Shown piece by piece: positions 1-10,487 of a stretch of DNA of 64,000 nucleotides. The stretch covers positions 920,501 to 984,500 of the forward strand of contig JACCIC010000207.1 in assembly GCA_018907035.1 (NCBI GenBank), given 5' to 3'. Origin of the DNA: Sycobia sp. Sy_11. Its lineage: Eukaryota > Arthropoda > Insecta > Hymenoptera > Epichrysomallidae. A model generated the notes under the pieces. That model was not told the origin of the DNA and did not search any database. It worked only from the letters and a program-made list of their open reading frames with translations. Numbering within the stretch: the first letter of the stretch is position 1; each line of letters starts with the position of its first letter. The position numbers and the translations under genes were made by a program.

Positions 1-132
1 TCCAGCAGATTTAGTCATCAGAGGATGTACTGTCCTACAATTGCAAGAATCAACGATGTGGTGGTAAAGACCTGTTTGATTGATTAAGGATGAGTCCTAG
101 TGGGGCATCCAATCACCTCAAATTTAAACAAA

Positions 133-301
133 TTAAGAGAAGGTATTGATAACTGTAATCATGTAGTTGTATATTTTATTTTCTCTGTCATAAAGTTGCA
201 TTTCAACGAGATCAGCTTGCCATGTCTATATCGCGTAATTCAAATTGCCAACAATTATAATTTCGACCAGCAGGCTTATGAACGTCTCTCACTATTTCCA
301 T
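133..301 (-). pseudogene. Integrase fragment of a DNA or viral-like element
   Basis: Read on the minus strand, an ATG at 301 opens a frame containing VHKPAGRNYN. After a one-base frame change near 228 it continues as WQADLVEMQLYDREN and YNYMITVINTFS, ending at a stop at 133-135. This is the start of a DDE integrase core, with the D of QADLVEM as the expected first catalytic aspartate. The remaining catalytic residues would lie off the left edge or are lost. The two ORF remnants just upstream (466-1225) share the strand and probably the element. I recognise this as an integrase type accompanying repeated ORFs in arthropod genomes, possibly Maverick/Polinton-related, but the family name is uncertain. 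Confidence 0.5.
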
Positions 302-465
302 GAATTTCCACTCTTTCTTTGAATACTTCATTGTGTGTTCTTATTGCTAACTTTAAAACTTGTTTTATCTTACTATGATATTAATGGAAATCAATTCATT
401 TCTAACTTTTGATTTATAATTATTTAATGAAGTTTTTGACTCAGTAATTATTTTTTCTAATTCTA

Positions 466-764
466 CTAAGATGATGATATTGCTGCCAAAAGGTCGATTT
501 TTTCATTTATCTCGTTCAAAAGTTTTAATAAGCTTGAAATTTCCTCTTGTACATAAGTTCTGAATGCATCTAAATCAATGGCATTATTTAATTGGACTGG
601 CGCTGAGAAATTACGCAGTCTTTATATTTCATATCATATTGACTACTATATGTAAATTTAAATCGAACGCCAGGTGGACCTTGGATACCTTTAGTTTTTT
701 CTAGCTTACGGCCGAATACGTCGACACTCATTATTAAACTAATTGGAGTATTGTGATTGTGCAT
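466..764 (-). pseudogene. Broken ORF with a GPPG collagen-like motif
   Basis: The minus-strand ATG at 764 begins MHNHNTPISLIMSVDVFGRK and soon carries the motif QGPPGVRF. A frameshift near 620 moves the reading to a second frame, which ends at the stop at 466-468. The protein is about 95 residues and mixes a short Gly-Pro-Pro-Gly segment with a helical Lys/Glu-rich tail. Its function is unknown. It lies between the integrase remnant and the ORF at 767-1225, in the order expected for one decayed multi-ORF element. Confidence 0.4.
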
Positions 765-766
765 TA

Positions 767-1225
767 TTATATTGCACCAGCCTCACGTAGCTCCTCAACA
801 ATAAAATATATTTTAGTTGTGTGATTTCCTGCAGCCATGTCAGCCAACAATACTAATAATACTCTTAATCGATTCACTAACTCATTTGCATTTTTCCAGT
901 ATATATAGTCTAAAGACATATTTTTTGCATAATTTGAATTCGAAGTAAAATACCTCCACCTTCTCCCACAAACATCGGTAAAATAATTTCTAAAAATTTT
1001 TATTTTTTATTACACGCATTCCTTGATTTTTATCATAATATTTTTTATGAGCATGAGAAGTCTGTAATAAGTTTGAGGATTGTTATTGTTAATAAGATTT
1101 AGATTTGGTAATTTCCTAAATAATAATTCCAATAATCCACTAGTAATGGGGTATTATTGACTATGACATTGCTGTTGGTGAATTTATCGCTAAATTTCCA
1201 ATCATAAAATCATAATTTTGCGTAC
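767..1225 (-). pseudogene. Broken ORF of the same integrase-bearing element
   Basis: Minus-strand frames give YDFMIGNLAINS, then GLLELLFRKLPN, then after further frameshifts NMSLDYIYWKNANELVNRLR and a C-terminal IVEELREAGAI ending at 767-769. These blocks match, from memory of the family, an uncharacterised protein repeated in many arthropod genomes. At least two frameshifts separate the blocks, so it is not functional. No biochemical role can be assigned. It stops only a few bases before the ATG of the 466-764 ORF, which suggests adjacent genes on one element. Confidence 0.4.
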
Positions 1226-2071
1226 GTACTCAATACGTAAGTAAAAAAAGTCTAGAAATGTATGGCGATTAAGATCCACTATAGTTAAATATTTTTCAAG
1301 ATTTTTCTTTATCAGGTTATTATTTAATTAATATTTTACTAGAAAACATCGTGGATGTCACTTCTGAAGTTAATATAACATAAAAATCAAAAACATATTT
1401 TGTCTTCACAAATTATGTTCAGTATGATTTCGCATACACAACTATTTTATAAGAACAAGAGAGAGAGAGATTTTCCTACATAAGAGAAATAAAATTTACA
1501 AAAATTAAAAGATATTAAAAAGAAATTAAAAATAAAGATTGATAGTCGTGTCAGAATAACCTAAAGAATAAAAAAGGTAAAAAATACCGACTAACATCAC
1601 ACCTTCTTTAGGATACGAATTCCAATGTTTTATATGACCTGTCGACTGAGCTGGTCTGGTATTAATAGATTAAGCGGACTATTTTGAGTTGATATTAGTG
1701 ATTCAAGACGACACCTACTGAAAGCTGGTGAAACTGACTTCTAAGACGAGTAACTTAATTTATTGATGAAAATACAATGATTTTCAATAAAAAACATAGC
1801 CTATATCCTTCCCAAGATAATATAGAATCTATATGACAAATTTTAGAGCAAGCGATTCAGTAATTTTTTTGATTATCGTGTATAAACAAAAACGCGCTTT
1901 GTCTTTATAAATTAGTATGAAGCATATGATATGATATAATATAATATGATGAGATGATATAATATATATAGACTATAATCGTGAAGAGAGAAGTGTTTAA
2001 GAATTCTACAACATTTTAAGAAATTTTTTTCAAGTCTTACATAAATAATTTTTTGTATATGCAAATTTCAG
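1226..2071. other. AT-rich intronic or flanking DNA
   Basis: No coding frame, structured RNA or mobile-element end was recognised. The last bases (2051-2071) are a pyrimidine/T-rich 3' splice site ending in TTTCAG. Confidence 0.5.
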
Positions 2072-2214
2072 GCGTATCATTTGTATCATCTTCGTCATCT
2101 AGTAGCAACAAAAGTTCTGAGAGTTCAAGTCTTTGCAAGCTTCCGAGGGTGAGGCAACCCGCGAGTGCAACGTTTAGAAAAACGCAAACACACTCGATGA
2201 AAATGCGTATTCAA
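2072..2214 (+). CDS. Host gene, internal exon (Ser-rich segment)
   Basis: An acceptor (TTTCAG, AG at 2070-2071) and a strong donor (CAA|GTAAGT, GT at 2215) bracket an open frame entering in phase 1 and leaving in phase 0. The peptide has a run of serines (VSSSSSSSNKSSESSS) followed by the basic stretch KLPRVRQPASATFRKTQ and ends in KMRIQ. Its phase-0 end fits the phase-0 start of the exon at 35264. I do not recognise the protein; the segment looks like a disordered cytoplasmic or regulatory region. Earlier exons would lie left of the window. The main alternative is a fortuitous open frame, but splice quality, codon use and phase agreement argue for a real exon. Confidence 0.6.
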
Positions 2215-2383
2215 GTAAGTATTTCTGACATTACTTATATTTTAATTATTATAACGCTTAATTAAAAATAGAGAAATTATAGACTCTTATTCCGTCTATA
2301 CTGCATAAGATCAATATGGTGTATTTCAATTTCTTATCATGTGAATCTTCTTCTCGTTAATGTAATATATTTATAAATAATGT

Positions 2384-2387
<4 letters not shown>

Positions 2388-2430
<43 letters not shown>
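2388..2430. repeat. (TA)n microsatellite
   Basis: Uninterrupted TA dinucleotides. A second tract at 2642-2689 directly abuts the LTR that starts at 2690. Confidence 0.95.
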
Positions 2431-2431
<1 letters not shown>

Positions 2432-2638
2432 TGAAATGCTTTTCTAATTGGAGATTTCAGTCAATTACACGTAAATATGCGATGCGTAAATATAAATACA
2501 AGAAAAAATTATAGCTTAACATAGAAATGAAATGACATTTGAGGACTACATTCAATTATTTCTAATTTAAACACATGAAAGTATTAGAATTTTACATAAT
2601 TCAATAATTATATAATAAAAATTCAATAATATAAAAAG

Positions 2639-2641
<3 letters not shown>

Positions 2642-2689
<48 letters not shown>
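2642..2689. repeat. (TA)n microsatellite abutting an LTR
   Basis: TA dinucleotides run to the base before TGTAACC, the outer end of the Gypsy-1-type LTR. This tract is the apparent target of the insertion. Confidence 0.95.
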
Positions 2690-2692
<3 letters not shown>

Positions 2693-3490
2693 AACCGTCT
2701 CAGTGACAATCGAGTATTCGCGTGCGACAGCGAAAACGCGCGAAGCGCGAGCCGCGAGACTGCGCGACCGACACGAAGAAGGAGGAAGTACGAGGAGAAG
2801 AAGATCTTCACCGCCCAGCTACCGAAGCGAGAGTACGGAAAAATCTAGAGAGAGAGAGAGCTCCAGCAAAACTAATACCTCCATCTCCAGCACCTATCCC
2901 GGCGATGATCACCAGCTCCCGGTGATTCGAATCGTGCTAAATAAGTATATAGAGTCGCGTACGGATTCCATCGCGGCCCAATCGCTGTGCGATCCCCCGT
3001 GCTTGAACGAAGCGAGAAAGAAGGAAGGAAGGAAGCGATCTGAAAGACAAAGAGAGCTACAGTAAAAGAGAGAGAAGGAAGAAGGAAGGACGAAAACGAA
3101 GACCACCCCGAAACGAGAGGAGGCAACGGCGGAGCGTCGTCCCGGCAAGTACCCTCTGCGTTATTACAAGTGAAAGAGTGCCCGTCCCCGAGACTAGGTA
3201 CGCCATGGTTGTACGGCCGCTCCGCGTCCCCGCCAGCTAGACGCTACACACCGCGTTAATCCCACATCCCACTCCCTGCCGTTCGATATTTCCCCGCGCC
3301 CGCGGAATCCGCTCCCGTTGTAGAAGGTCGTCGCGGCGCACGCTGAGTTTGTATATATATTTCATTACCGAAATTGTAGTGTAAAGAACGAGTAATAAAT
3401 GTCGAGGAGCTGCACACGAGAATGCGCAGTAGCACCACCGCGCGCAACATACAGTAAAGGCACATATGAGACCTCCCATCGCAAACTAGA
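2690..3490 (+). mobile_element. LTR of Gypsy-1 type (left copy, divergent)
   Basis: It starts TGTAACC and matches 15197-15826 in the same orientation over many blocks, including CCGCCCAGCTACCGAAGCGA, GCGATCCCCCGTGCTTGAAC and TTCATTACCGAAATTGTA. It carries an AATAAA-type signal near 3394. Relative to the right copy it lacks about 30 bases after TGTAACC and has about 125 extra bases near 2860-2985. Its last ~90 bases (3401-3490) do not match the right copy, so the two are not a recent identical pair. It may be the 5' LTR of the element at 8.4-16.0 kb, disrupted by 4.9 kb of AT-rich DNA, or a separate solo LTR. Lys/Arg-rich open frames across it are composition artefacts. Confidence 0.75.
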
Positions 3491-4445
3491 TGCTTTCCCA
3501 TGAGGAATTTTTCCTGCACTGAATTTCTAATTGCATATTATTAAAATATTTATGTACATCTTAACTATTATTGGTAGTACCCCGCGGGATTTAAAAATTT
3601 TTGACATAAGTTAAAATAACACTAAAGAAATAAACAAAATTTCATACAGATGCAAAGGCTATGGATAAATGTGTGATTTTCATTTTTTTAGTGAATTAAA
3701 ATTAGCAATACTCAACTTGCTACAAACTCTCATAGTCTACATTCATACTTCTGTCAAAATTATATAGCATAAGCTATCATTCTTAATCATTGTATATTTT
3801 ATACGTTCAGATTATTTTTATTTCTTATTTCACTATTCACTATCTTAAAAGTAATGAATACATATCTATTTACATTTATTTCTAACCAAAATTTGCTTTA
3901 AAAGTATTGTTATATAAGTACAATTGGTAAAAAAGTTGTGATATACGCATATGTTATATAATATGCATATTAATTCTTAAATTCTAAATATAAAACAAAA
4001 AAAAAACTTATTTCAAATTCTTACATTAATAAAGTACTGTCTTAAAAATAACAATAAAAGTATGTTTGCATCAATAGTTATGAATATAAGATGTACGAAT
4101 ATTAAATTCTTTTAAATAAGATATAGTTGCATATAAAAAAAGACATAGATGCAATTAATATCAATAATAATTCAGATGTCGATCAGCTCCTTCAAGCTCC
4201 AGTAATATAGTTATATTATGTATGTCAGTATAGCGGTATTATATCATACGTGTGCAGTATCATATATAAAATCTGGTATATGTTTATACATATTATTGTT
4301 TTTCATTATTATTCTGAAATTTATATTAATGTGCTCATGTCATATATTTTATTTATATATATTTAATTATTATTTAAAATAACATTTTATCAATTATATA
4401 TCTTTTATTATCATATAATATCTTATTGAACTTTATATAAATCTA
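3491..4445. other. AT-rich DNA without recognisable features
   Basis: Very AT-rich sequence with stops in all frames. It is compositionally unlike the GC-rich LTR on its left and the Gypsy coding region that begins near 8.39 kb. Confidence 0.5.
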
Positions 4446-4870
4446 TATTTAACACCAATCGTTATATGTCTGAATGATGTACTTGTGGCCCTTTCCCCCT
4501 TGTCGTCCAGCTCACTAACTTTTCTAAGTCAGAGGCAAATACCCTTTTGCATTTTCTCGAGCCATCCCCCATACAAAAAAGAGTAAATTGAAAGCATCGA
4601 GCCTTTCTAATAGTAAGCGTGGATCAGCTGAACAACATCAACTGACAGCTGCTATGTAAGTGCTATAAAAAGAAAAATAAGGCACATTTTGCAAATATAA
4701 GAATTGTATATTGCTCAGAAAAGCAAGTGGTATTGAGAATGCATCAATAAAAAGGAGTGTAACAACAATTTATGTTTGTCAATAGAAATAACCTGTTCAA
4801 AAAAACAGGCCCTCGACGAGCTATGTGTATATTGCTCACAAGCAAGATTATTGCTTGAAATCTACTTTCT
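4446..4870 (+). repeat. Unclassified dispersed repeat R1, copy 1
   Basis: Two blocks, one around TTGTCGTCCAGCTCACTA (near 4500) and one around CCCTCGACGAGC (near 4812), occur in the same order and spacing on the opposite strand at 31500-31870. Intervening sequence is diverged. No coding capacity or terminal inverted repeat was recognised. It could be a short non-autonomous DNA element or an untranslated piece of a larger repeat. Confidence 0.5.
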
Positions 4871-5720
4871 TGTTGCTAATTGACAGCTTGAACAGAAAGG
4901 GAGTAATCAGCACAATAAAAGGAGTCGATATCAAGTACATTTAATTGTTTTATATGGGATTAATGTGTTGTCAGTATTTGTTAGTGTATAAATAGTACCA
5001 GTTACCTCTGTGCAATTCAGAAAGAAAGAAAGAGAACACCCAGCACGAGACCAGCGAATTTACGCCCTTGTACACTAATTGTCCAGCTTATCCATTTAAC
5101 ACAAAATCAGTTATTACCTGTCTGGTACATAAGACAGTATAACCTATATGTCAAGTGTGGTACATACAGGGGACAGAAATTGAAAACATAAAAAGTGTGG
5201 GAAGGAAAAGGAATTTTCCATCCCATTAAAGTGCAAAAGACTTGTGTGGATCACAGCAATGGTGAATATTAAGGTAGTAAATATTTATAAATAATTATAG
5301 ATTTTTACAAAAATACTTTGAGAGTATTTTTATAATAATTTAATTGTACTTATGTCGACTACCCATATACAAATTAATAAATATTTTTTATCGGTCTTAC
5401 AGTCTAATCAATTCAATCTAAAAATAAAAATAAAAAATAAAAATAAAAATAAAAAATAAAAATAAAAATAAATAAATAAAAATAAAAAAAAAGTAAAAAA
5501 TAAAATTAAATTAAAAATAAAATAAAATAAATAAAATAAAAAAAAAGTAAAAAATAAAAATTAAATTAAAAATTAAATTAAAATTATAATGACAGTCAGA
5601 CTGTCCTTCTTTACATTCAGCCCCGTAGACTAATCTGAAAATAAAATATTAGCTGAAAAAATTCTTTGTTAGTAAAGTGCAGTCTGACTGTCCCCAATAC
5701 CCTTACTTAATTGAAGACTT

Positions 5721-5760
5721 GTCCAACATTTCGAGCTCGCTAGGGCTCCTCATCAGGAAC
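5721..5760 (-). ncRNA. Hammerhead-ribozyme-like motif in PLE-A
   Basis: Reading the minus strand: GTTC (stem I), CTGATGA (core), an extra G, then GAGC/GCTC (stem II) around an 8-base loop, GAAA (core), TGTT, then GGAC pairing with GTTC. This order matches a minimal hammerhead with almost no stem III. The extra nucleotide before stem II departs from the strict consensus. PLEs are known to carry hammerhead ribozymes in their terminal repeats. Confidence 0.6.
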
Positions 5761-5878
5761 TAAACTAAACCTTATATTCTAATCTATATATATCCATTCC
5801 CACCACCAAATTTAGTAAATTAAATATAACTTCCTCCTCTACACAAATTGTCCAAAACCAATCAATTTAATAAAGAAT

Positions 5879-6663
5879 TTAATAAACACTATCCAATCTA
5901 CCAGACTCTAACATTAAATTCACATTATTTCGATTCCTAGAAATGTAAATACTTTCAAGACTCTCCCGCTTATACTTATTATTAATACCATGTTCCAAAA
6001 TATCCACATTCACAAAATCAAAAGAATGTAAAAACTTTAAACAATGCTCTTTTAAACTGGAAGTAATATGTGAGCTACGTAAATTATATTTATGCTCATA
6101 AATTCTTTTTTTTAAATATCTACCTGTTTGTCCAATATAGTATTTATCACAATCCATGCAATTAATCTTGTAAACAACTCCTGATATTAAGCATAAATCA
6201 TCGTTATCTTTGTAATTATTAAACAATCTACTCAAATTATTGCTATTCTTAAAGAAAATTTGAATGTTATATTTCCGAAAATTTCTTTTCATTCTTTCAG
6301 ACAATCCTCTAACATATGGCAAGACAATAATTTTTCCTCCGTTAACATCAACTCCTGCACTATGTCTATTTTCGGTATTATAAATGTCAAACAATCTCTC
6401 AGCAATTAATCTATTATTAATTGAATTGGATAACCATTATTAATATAAGTTTCTCTTACTATCTGTAAATTATTTTGTCTGAAATCTTTATGTGACAAAT
6501 TTATTGCTCTGTCAATGACACCCTTTAATGCTCCAATTTTGTGTCCGAATTGGTGGTGTGAATTAAAATCTAAAAACCTACCTGACCAAGTAGGCTTTCT
6601 GTACCAATTAAGTTTCACCTTATTATTACTACATATAATGATATTAATGTCCAGAAAACTCAA
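5879..6663 (-). pseudogene. PLE reverse transcriptase C-terminus plus GIY-YIG endonuclease
   Basis: The minus-strand frame 6663-6406 begins SFLDINIIICSNNKVKLNWY, followed by GHKIGALKGVIDRAI, which is the PLE RT thumb/linker region. A one-base frameshift near 6400 leads to frame 6394-5879, which carries the Cys-rich lead-in YKINCMDCDKYYIGQTGRYL and then KKRIYEHK. YYIGQTGR is the GIY-YIG nuclease signature used by canonical PLEs to nick target DNA. Upstream RT motifs are missing because the copy is 5'-truncated. The frame ends at 5879, about 120 bases before the hammerhead-like motif. Confidence 0.85.
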
Positions 6664-6829
6664 CTGACCATTAACTTCAACCTCCCTTGTAAATTTAATT
6701 CTGTCATTTTTAATTTTTATTTTATTTTTATTTATTTATTTTTATTTTAATTTTTTATTTTTATTTTTAGATTGAATTAATTGGACTGTAAGACCGATAA
6801 AAAAATATTTATTAAAAAGTATTTTTATA

Positions 6830-8390
6830 CCATACGCTGTCGCTGCCTTATATAAAGTACAGCCAGACAGAGATAATTCAAATTATCGCACTTTCACTGC
6901 AAAGTACCTTAACAATAAGAAGAGGAGCTGAAAAATAGATGAGTAATAAATAAACAATTTACACTTTCACAGTGTGGAGGTAGTATAACTGTCATACAAA
7001 GAAATATAGAGGTGAAAATGTGTTTCTGTTATAAGGTAAGTTTTAAAGAAAAACACAAGGGTATAATAAAAAGTCAGCACGAATACGAAACAAGGATAAC
7101 ATTAATTAATTTATAATAAATAAGGAGATCAAATAAATAAATAATCAGTTAAACAACTCTGTGACCATCACAATCTGAATATGCAATTTCTCTTGATATA
7201 AAACTTAATGATTATAGTAAAAATAGACGGTAAGCCATTTACACAACTTCTTTTTGCAGGTAAAATTGTAATTAACTATATAAACAATATTAGAAAACAT
7301 ATAACTCATATGGTAAGTCTGCACTTATATAAGGTCAAATAACTCTAAGGTACGTTAATACAAGATTGTAAAGTCATAGCAGTATGAAGCCATAGAAGAG
7401 ATATAGAGGTGATTAACAAATAGGATATTGTTAATAAACAATATCAATAAATTTATTATAAATAAACAAAGTTTTTAAGCAGCATATGCAAAAAAAATTT
7501 ATATCAATCAAACTTCAAGCTCTTTCTTTTTGCCAGTGAGGGACACTGTATATTGTTCAGTGAAATAGCTGACCCACAATTATTAATTAAATAATTAACA
7601 AATAATAAATAATAAATAATTTAATAATTTATAATAAATAACCAACATCAGGATATAAAAAAATAAGGAAGGTAGTGAAGCATCGGTAAAATCAATTAAC
7701 GTCCAAGAAAATACGAACAATCAAGATAATAAATAAATAAATAACTAAATAAATAAATAAATAACATACCGCGTGGGAAAAGAAGTGTACAATAAAGTTC
7801 ACATTTAAAATCATCAATCAAAGGCCAACGAGGACATCAAGATCATTTATTTAATAACAGAAATTTATAAACAAGAAATAAATAATTTTTTTGCATGAAC
7901 AATCAAAAGAAATTTTTTTTTGAAATTTTCTATGATTATATAGAAACAAAAAAGAAGATGCTGAACTCCAATTTCAACGTTCTTCCAAAATTTAATCAAG
8001 AAATAGTTAACAACTTTCGCAATGCCTCACTACAACGGGACCTAAATAATATACATAATAATATTGCTAATTAATAAAAAACTACTAAATAATTTACAAT
8101 AATAACCAACAGAAAAAAGAGAAATATTTAAGTAAATACTTACCTAACTTAACAATAACTATTAAATTAGTTTAAAGAACAGAATTAAATACAAAAATTA
8201 AGTCTGACAAAAATAAAACCAACTATTTGATATTTTAGCAAAATAATCTAATAATTTAAGAATAATCCTTACATGTAATTTGATAAACTAACTAATATAA
8301 AAAAGGGGGAGAAGACTGATAATCATAAGCGAACATAAATCGAAATATAAGTAATTTTTTTAATTTTATCGAACCTGTACAATTTTAAAA
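6830..8390. other. AT-rich DNA without recognisable features
   Basis: AT-rich, stop-rich sequence with short A/T runs such as AATAAATAAATAA. It ends abruptly at a compositional boundary near 8390, where GC-richer gag-coding sequence begins. Confidence 0.5.
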
Positions 8391-8397
8391 TAGACGA

Positions 8398-8990
8398 GTG
8401 TATCTACGAATACAGCAATCAAAAAGACGATATAAGGCAGACGATTCGCGAAAACGAAGCCCCTCGCCCAGATATCGATCAGCAACACCCTCCCAGTCTC
8501 GACCAAGACTATCTGACGAACCTCGGTATAGAGTCCATCCCCATGAAATAGAACCTATACCACCACCAGTCCCTCTTGCGATTACCGCTCAGCTCGAGGG
8601 AACGACGAACCGAGACGTTATCCCCGAAACGTCTAGCAGAGACCGCAACGATCGATATACGAACCAGGACAGGACGCGTCGGTAGTCACCACGACCTCGC
8701 GAAGAACGAAGATATCTAGCGAAAGACAATCGACCATGCTGGACGTGTCATAGACCAGGTCATTGGGCGGATAGATGCCCTGAAAGAAAACGTATCTTTT
8801 GCTATAATTGTGGTGAAGATGGCGTTACCACGATGAACTGCCCAGGTTTCGGACCGAACAAGAACAACCAGGGAAAGGGTTACCGGAGTCGACCCCATAC
8901 AAAGAGACTCCCAGAACAAACAACGAAACACCAGCACAAAAGGTGCGACTATTGTAGCCACGGATGTTACTGAGTCCCGAAACGCAGCCC
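8398..8990 (+). pseudogene. gag: Gypsy-1 gag, C-terminal part with zinc knuckles
   Basis: One frame encodes an Arg/Ser/Pro-rich basic region, interrupted by an in-frame stop at 8683-8685, then a paired zinc knuckle from about 8737: CWTCHRPGHWADRC (CX2CX4HX4C), then FCYNCGEDGVTTMNC, a variant second finger without the His. This is the nucleocapsid that binds element RNA. The N-terminal capsid part is absent: the frame meets AT-rich foreign sequence at about 8390, whereas Gypsy-2 has over 1 kb of gag ahead of its knuckle. The copy is therefore 5'-truncated or interrupted. Confidence 0.8.
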
Positions 8991-9540
8991 CAATTCAGGA
9001 AGACGATAACCGATTCTTCCTGAATATAAACCTATCAGGCAAGATATTTCCGGCGCTGATAGACCCCGGGGCGCGCAAGTCCTACATCGAACCGCGACCA
9101 GCACGCATCATAAAATCGGCAATCATACCAATAGTGTCCTTCATACAGCTGCCAGATGGCCAGATTTGCTCTAATGACAGACAAGTAGATCTGCTCCTAA
9201 AAATAGACGAATAGCAGATTTCAGCGCGCTTCAGATTGTCGACATCCCTGACGTACGATATCATCCTCGGGATAGATATCCTAATCCAGCAACAGATGAC
9301 AATTGATTTCGCCAAGGCGACCTGGCAAACACCTAGAAAACTAGTGCAACACTTTGTGACGAGCTCGAACAACGAAATCCAAGCAATCATTGCCTTAGCA
9401 GCAGTAAATTGAGTAGCGACATTAGAGCAGGGACAAAGGTGAGAGCTGAACCAGCTGTTGGAGCAGCTAATACCAAAACAGACAGGGATTCTAAAACTTG
9501 CACTAATGCCCTCCCTCCCATCACATAGATCTGCAAGGCC
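8991..9540 (+). pseudogene. pol: Gypsy-1 aspartic protease region
   Basis: The frame gives NINLSGKIFPALIDPGARKS, with LIDPGA at about 9056-9073 where retroviral-type proteases have LIDTGA or LIDSGA. Downstream YDIILGIDIL matches the second conserved protease block. Stops occur at 9211-9213 and later (near 9409), so it is inactive. The Gypsy-2 counterpart at about 21710 reads LINPGV, so Pro in the catalytic triplet is shared by the two copies. Which protease frame originally joined gag cannot be told. Confidence 0.7.
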
Positions 9541-9551
9541 ATCGACCAATC

Positions 9552-10487
9552 AAACAGCGCCCCCGCCGTATACCGGACAAACTACTAAGTCAGGCCCACG
9601 TAGAAGTCGACAGGCTTCTGACCGAAGGAATCATCGAACCTTCGGAGAGTTCGTGGAGCAGTTGTCCGGTGATCGTGCCGAAGAAGGACGGCAAGATCCG
9701 CTTCTGTATTGACTACAGGGCAGTTAGCCAGGTGACGAAGATGGATGCATATCCTCTTCCTCACATGGACGTGGTATTGGATAATCTGCGTGACGCTCGT
9801 TATCTTTCTAAGATTGACTTGAGCCAGGCGTATCATCAGATTCCTCTAGATGACGATAGTAAGGAAATAACTGCCTTTGGAGTCTCACAGAAAGGACTGT
9901 TTCAGTACACCCGAATCCCATATGGGCTGACCAACGCCCCCGCTAGTTTCCAACGCCGCATGGACGTCGTGTTCGAACCGCAATGCCAACCGAGCGTCTT
10001 TGTCTACATGGACGATATTATTATCGCCACTGACACGTTCAAGCAGCACACTCAGTAATTAGAAGCGGTACGAGCCCGCCTAAATCAAGTCGGGCTCCAA
10101 ATCAATAACGATAAATCTGAGTTCTGCTGGCCGGAAGTACATTACCTGGGTTATATCGTAGACAAGGACGGATTGCGTACGGATCCCGACAAGCTAAAGC
10201 CCGTCGCGGAATATCCGGCACCGACAAACTTCAAACAGCTGAGAACTTTTCTCGGCATGGTAGGGTGGTATGCCCGCTTTATAAAATCTTTAGCGGACGT
10301 AAAAGCGCCACTCGGTAAGCTTCTACGAAAAAAAGTGAGGTGGCATTGGGATGAACCCCAGGAAGACGCATTTAACCAACTGCGTATCTTGCTAACGCAA
10401 GCGCCCGTGTTAGCGCGCCCCATACAGAGAAAGCCCTACATACTTCAGACTGATGCTAGTAACTACGCTAAAAAATCCCACGGGTAG
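9552..10487 (+). pseudogene. pol: Gypsy-1 reverse transcriptase with RNase H start
   Basis: A long frame carries the Ty3/Gypsy RT order: EGIIEPSESSWSSCPVIVPK, FCIDYRAVSQVTK, YLSKIDLSQAYHQIPL, PYGLTNAPASFQ, the catalytic VYMDDIII (10002-10025), then YLGYIVDKDGLR and TFLGMVGWYARFIK. One in-frame stop lies at 10056-10058. RNase H begins with ILQTDASNYA at about 10442-10469. The frame then jumps, by comparison with Gypsy-2, across about 65-70 missing residues, losing the Glu and middle Asp of RNase H and shifting frame. RT synthesises element cDNA in the virus-like particle; this copy is dead. Confidence 0.9.

Larger units (their letters stand above)
5323..6829 (-). mobile_element. Penelope-like element insertion PLE-A (inverted arms)
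   Basis: The insertion is bounded by a 12-bp target duplication, AGTATTTTTATA, at 5323-5334 and 6818-6829. The long left arm (5335 to about 6700) is minus-oriented and contains the end of reverse transcriptase, a GIY-YIG endonuclease, a hammerhead-like motif, an intron-like segment and an AAAAT-rich tail. The short right arm (about 6700-6817) is plus-oriented and repeats only the tail ending in CTGTAAGACCGATAAAAA. This gives one insertion with two inverted copies of the same terminus. The left arm is 5'-truncated, so the RT active-site region is absent. Confidence 0.85.

Noticed and set aside
2703..3148. Arg/Glu-rich ORFs on both strands in the left LTR
   Set aside because: They lie within an LTR, overlap in opposite strands and reflect GA/CT-rich composition.
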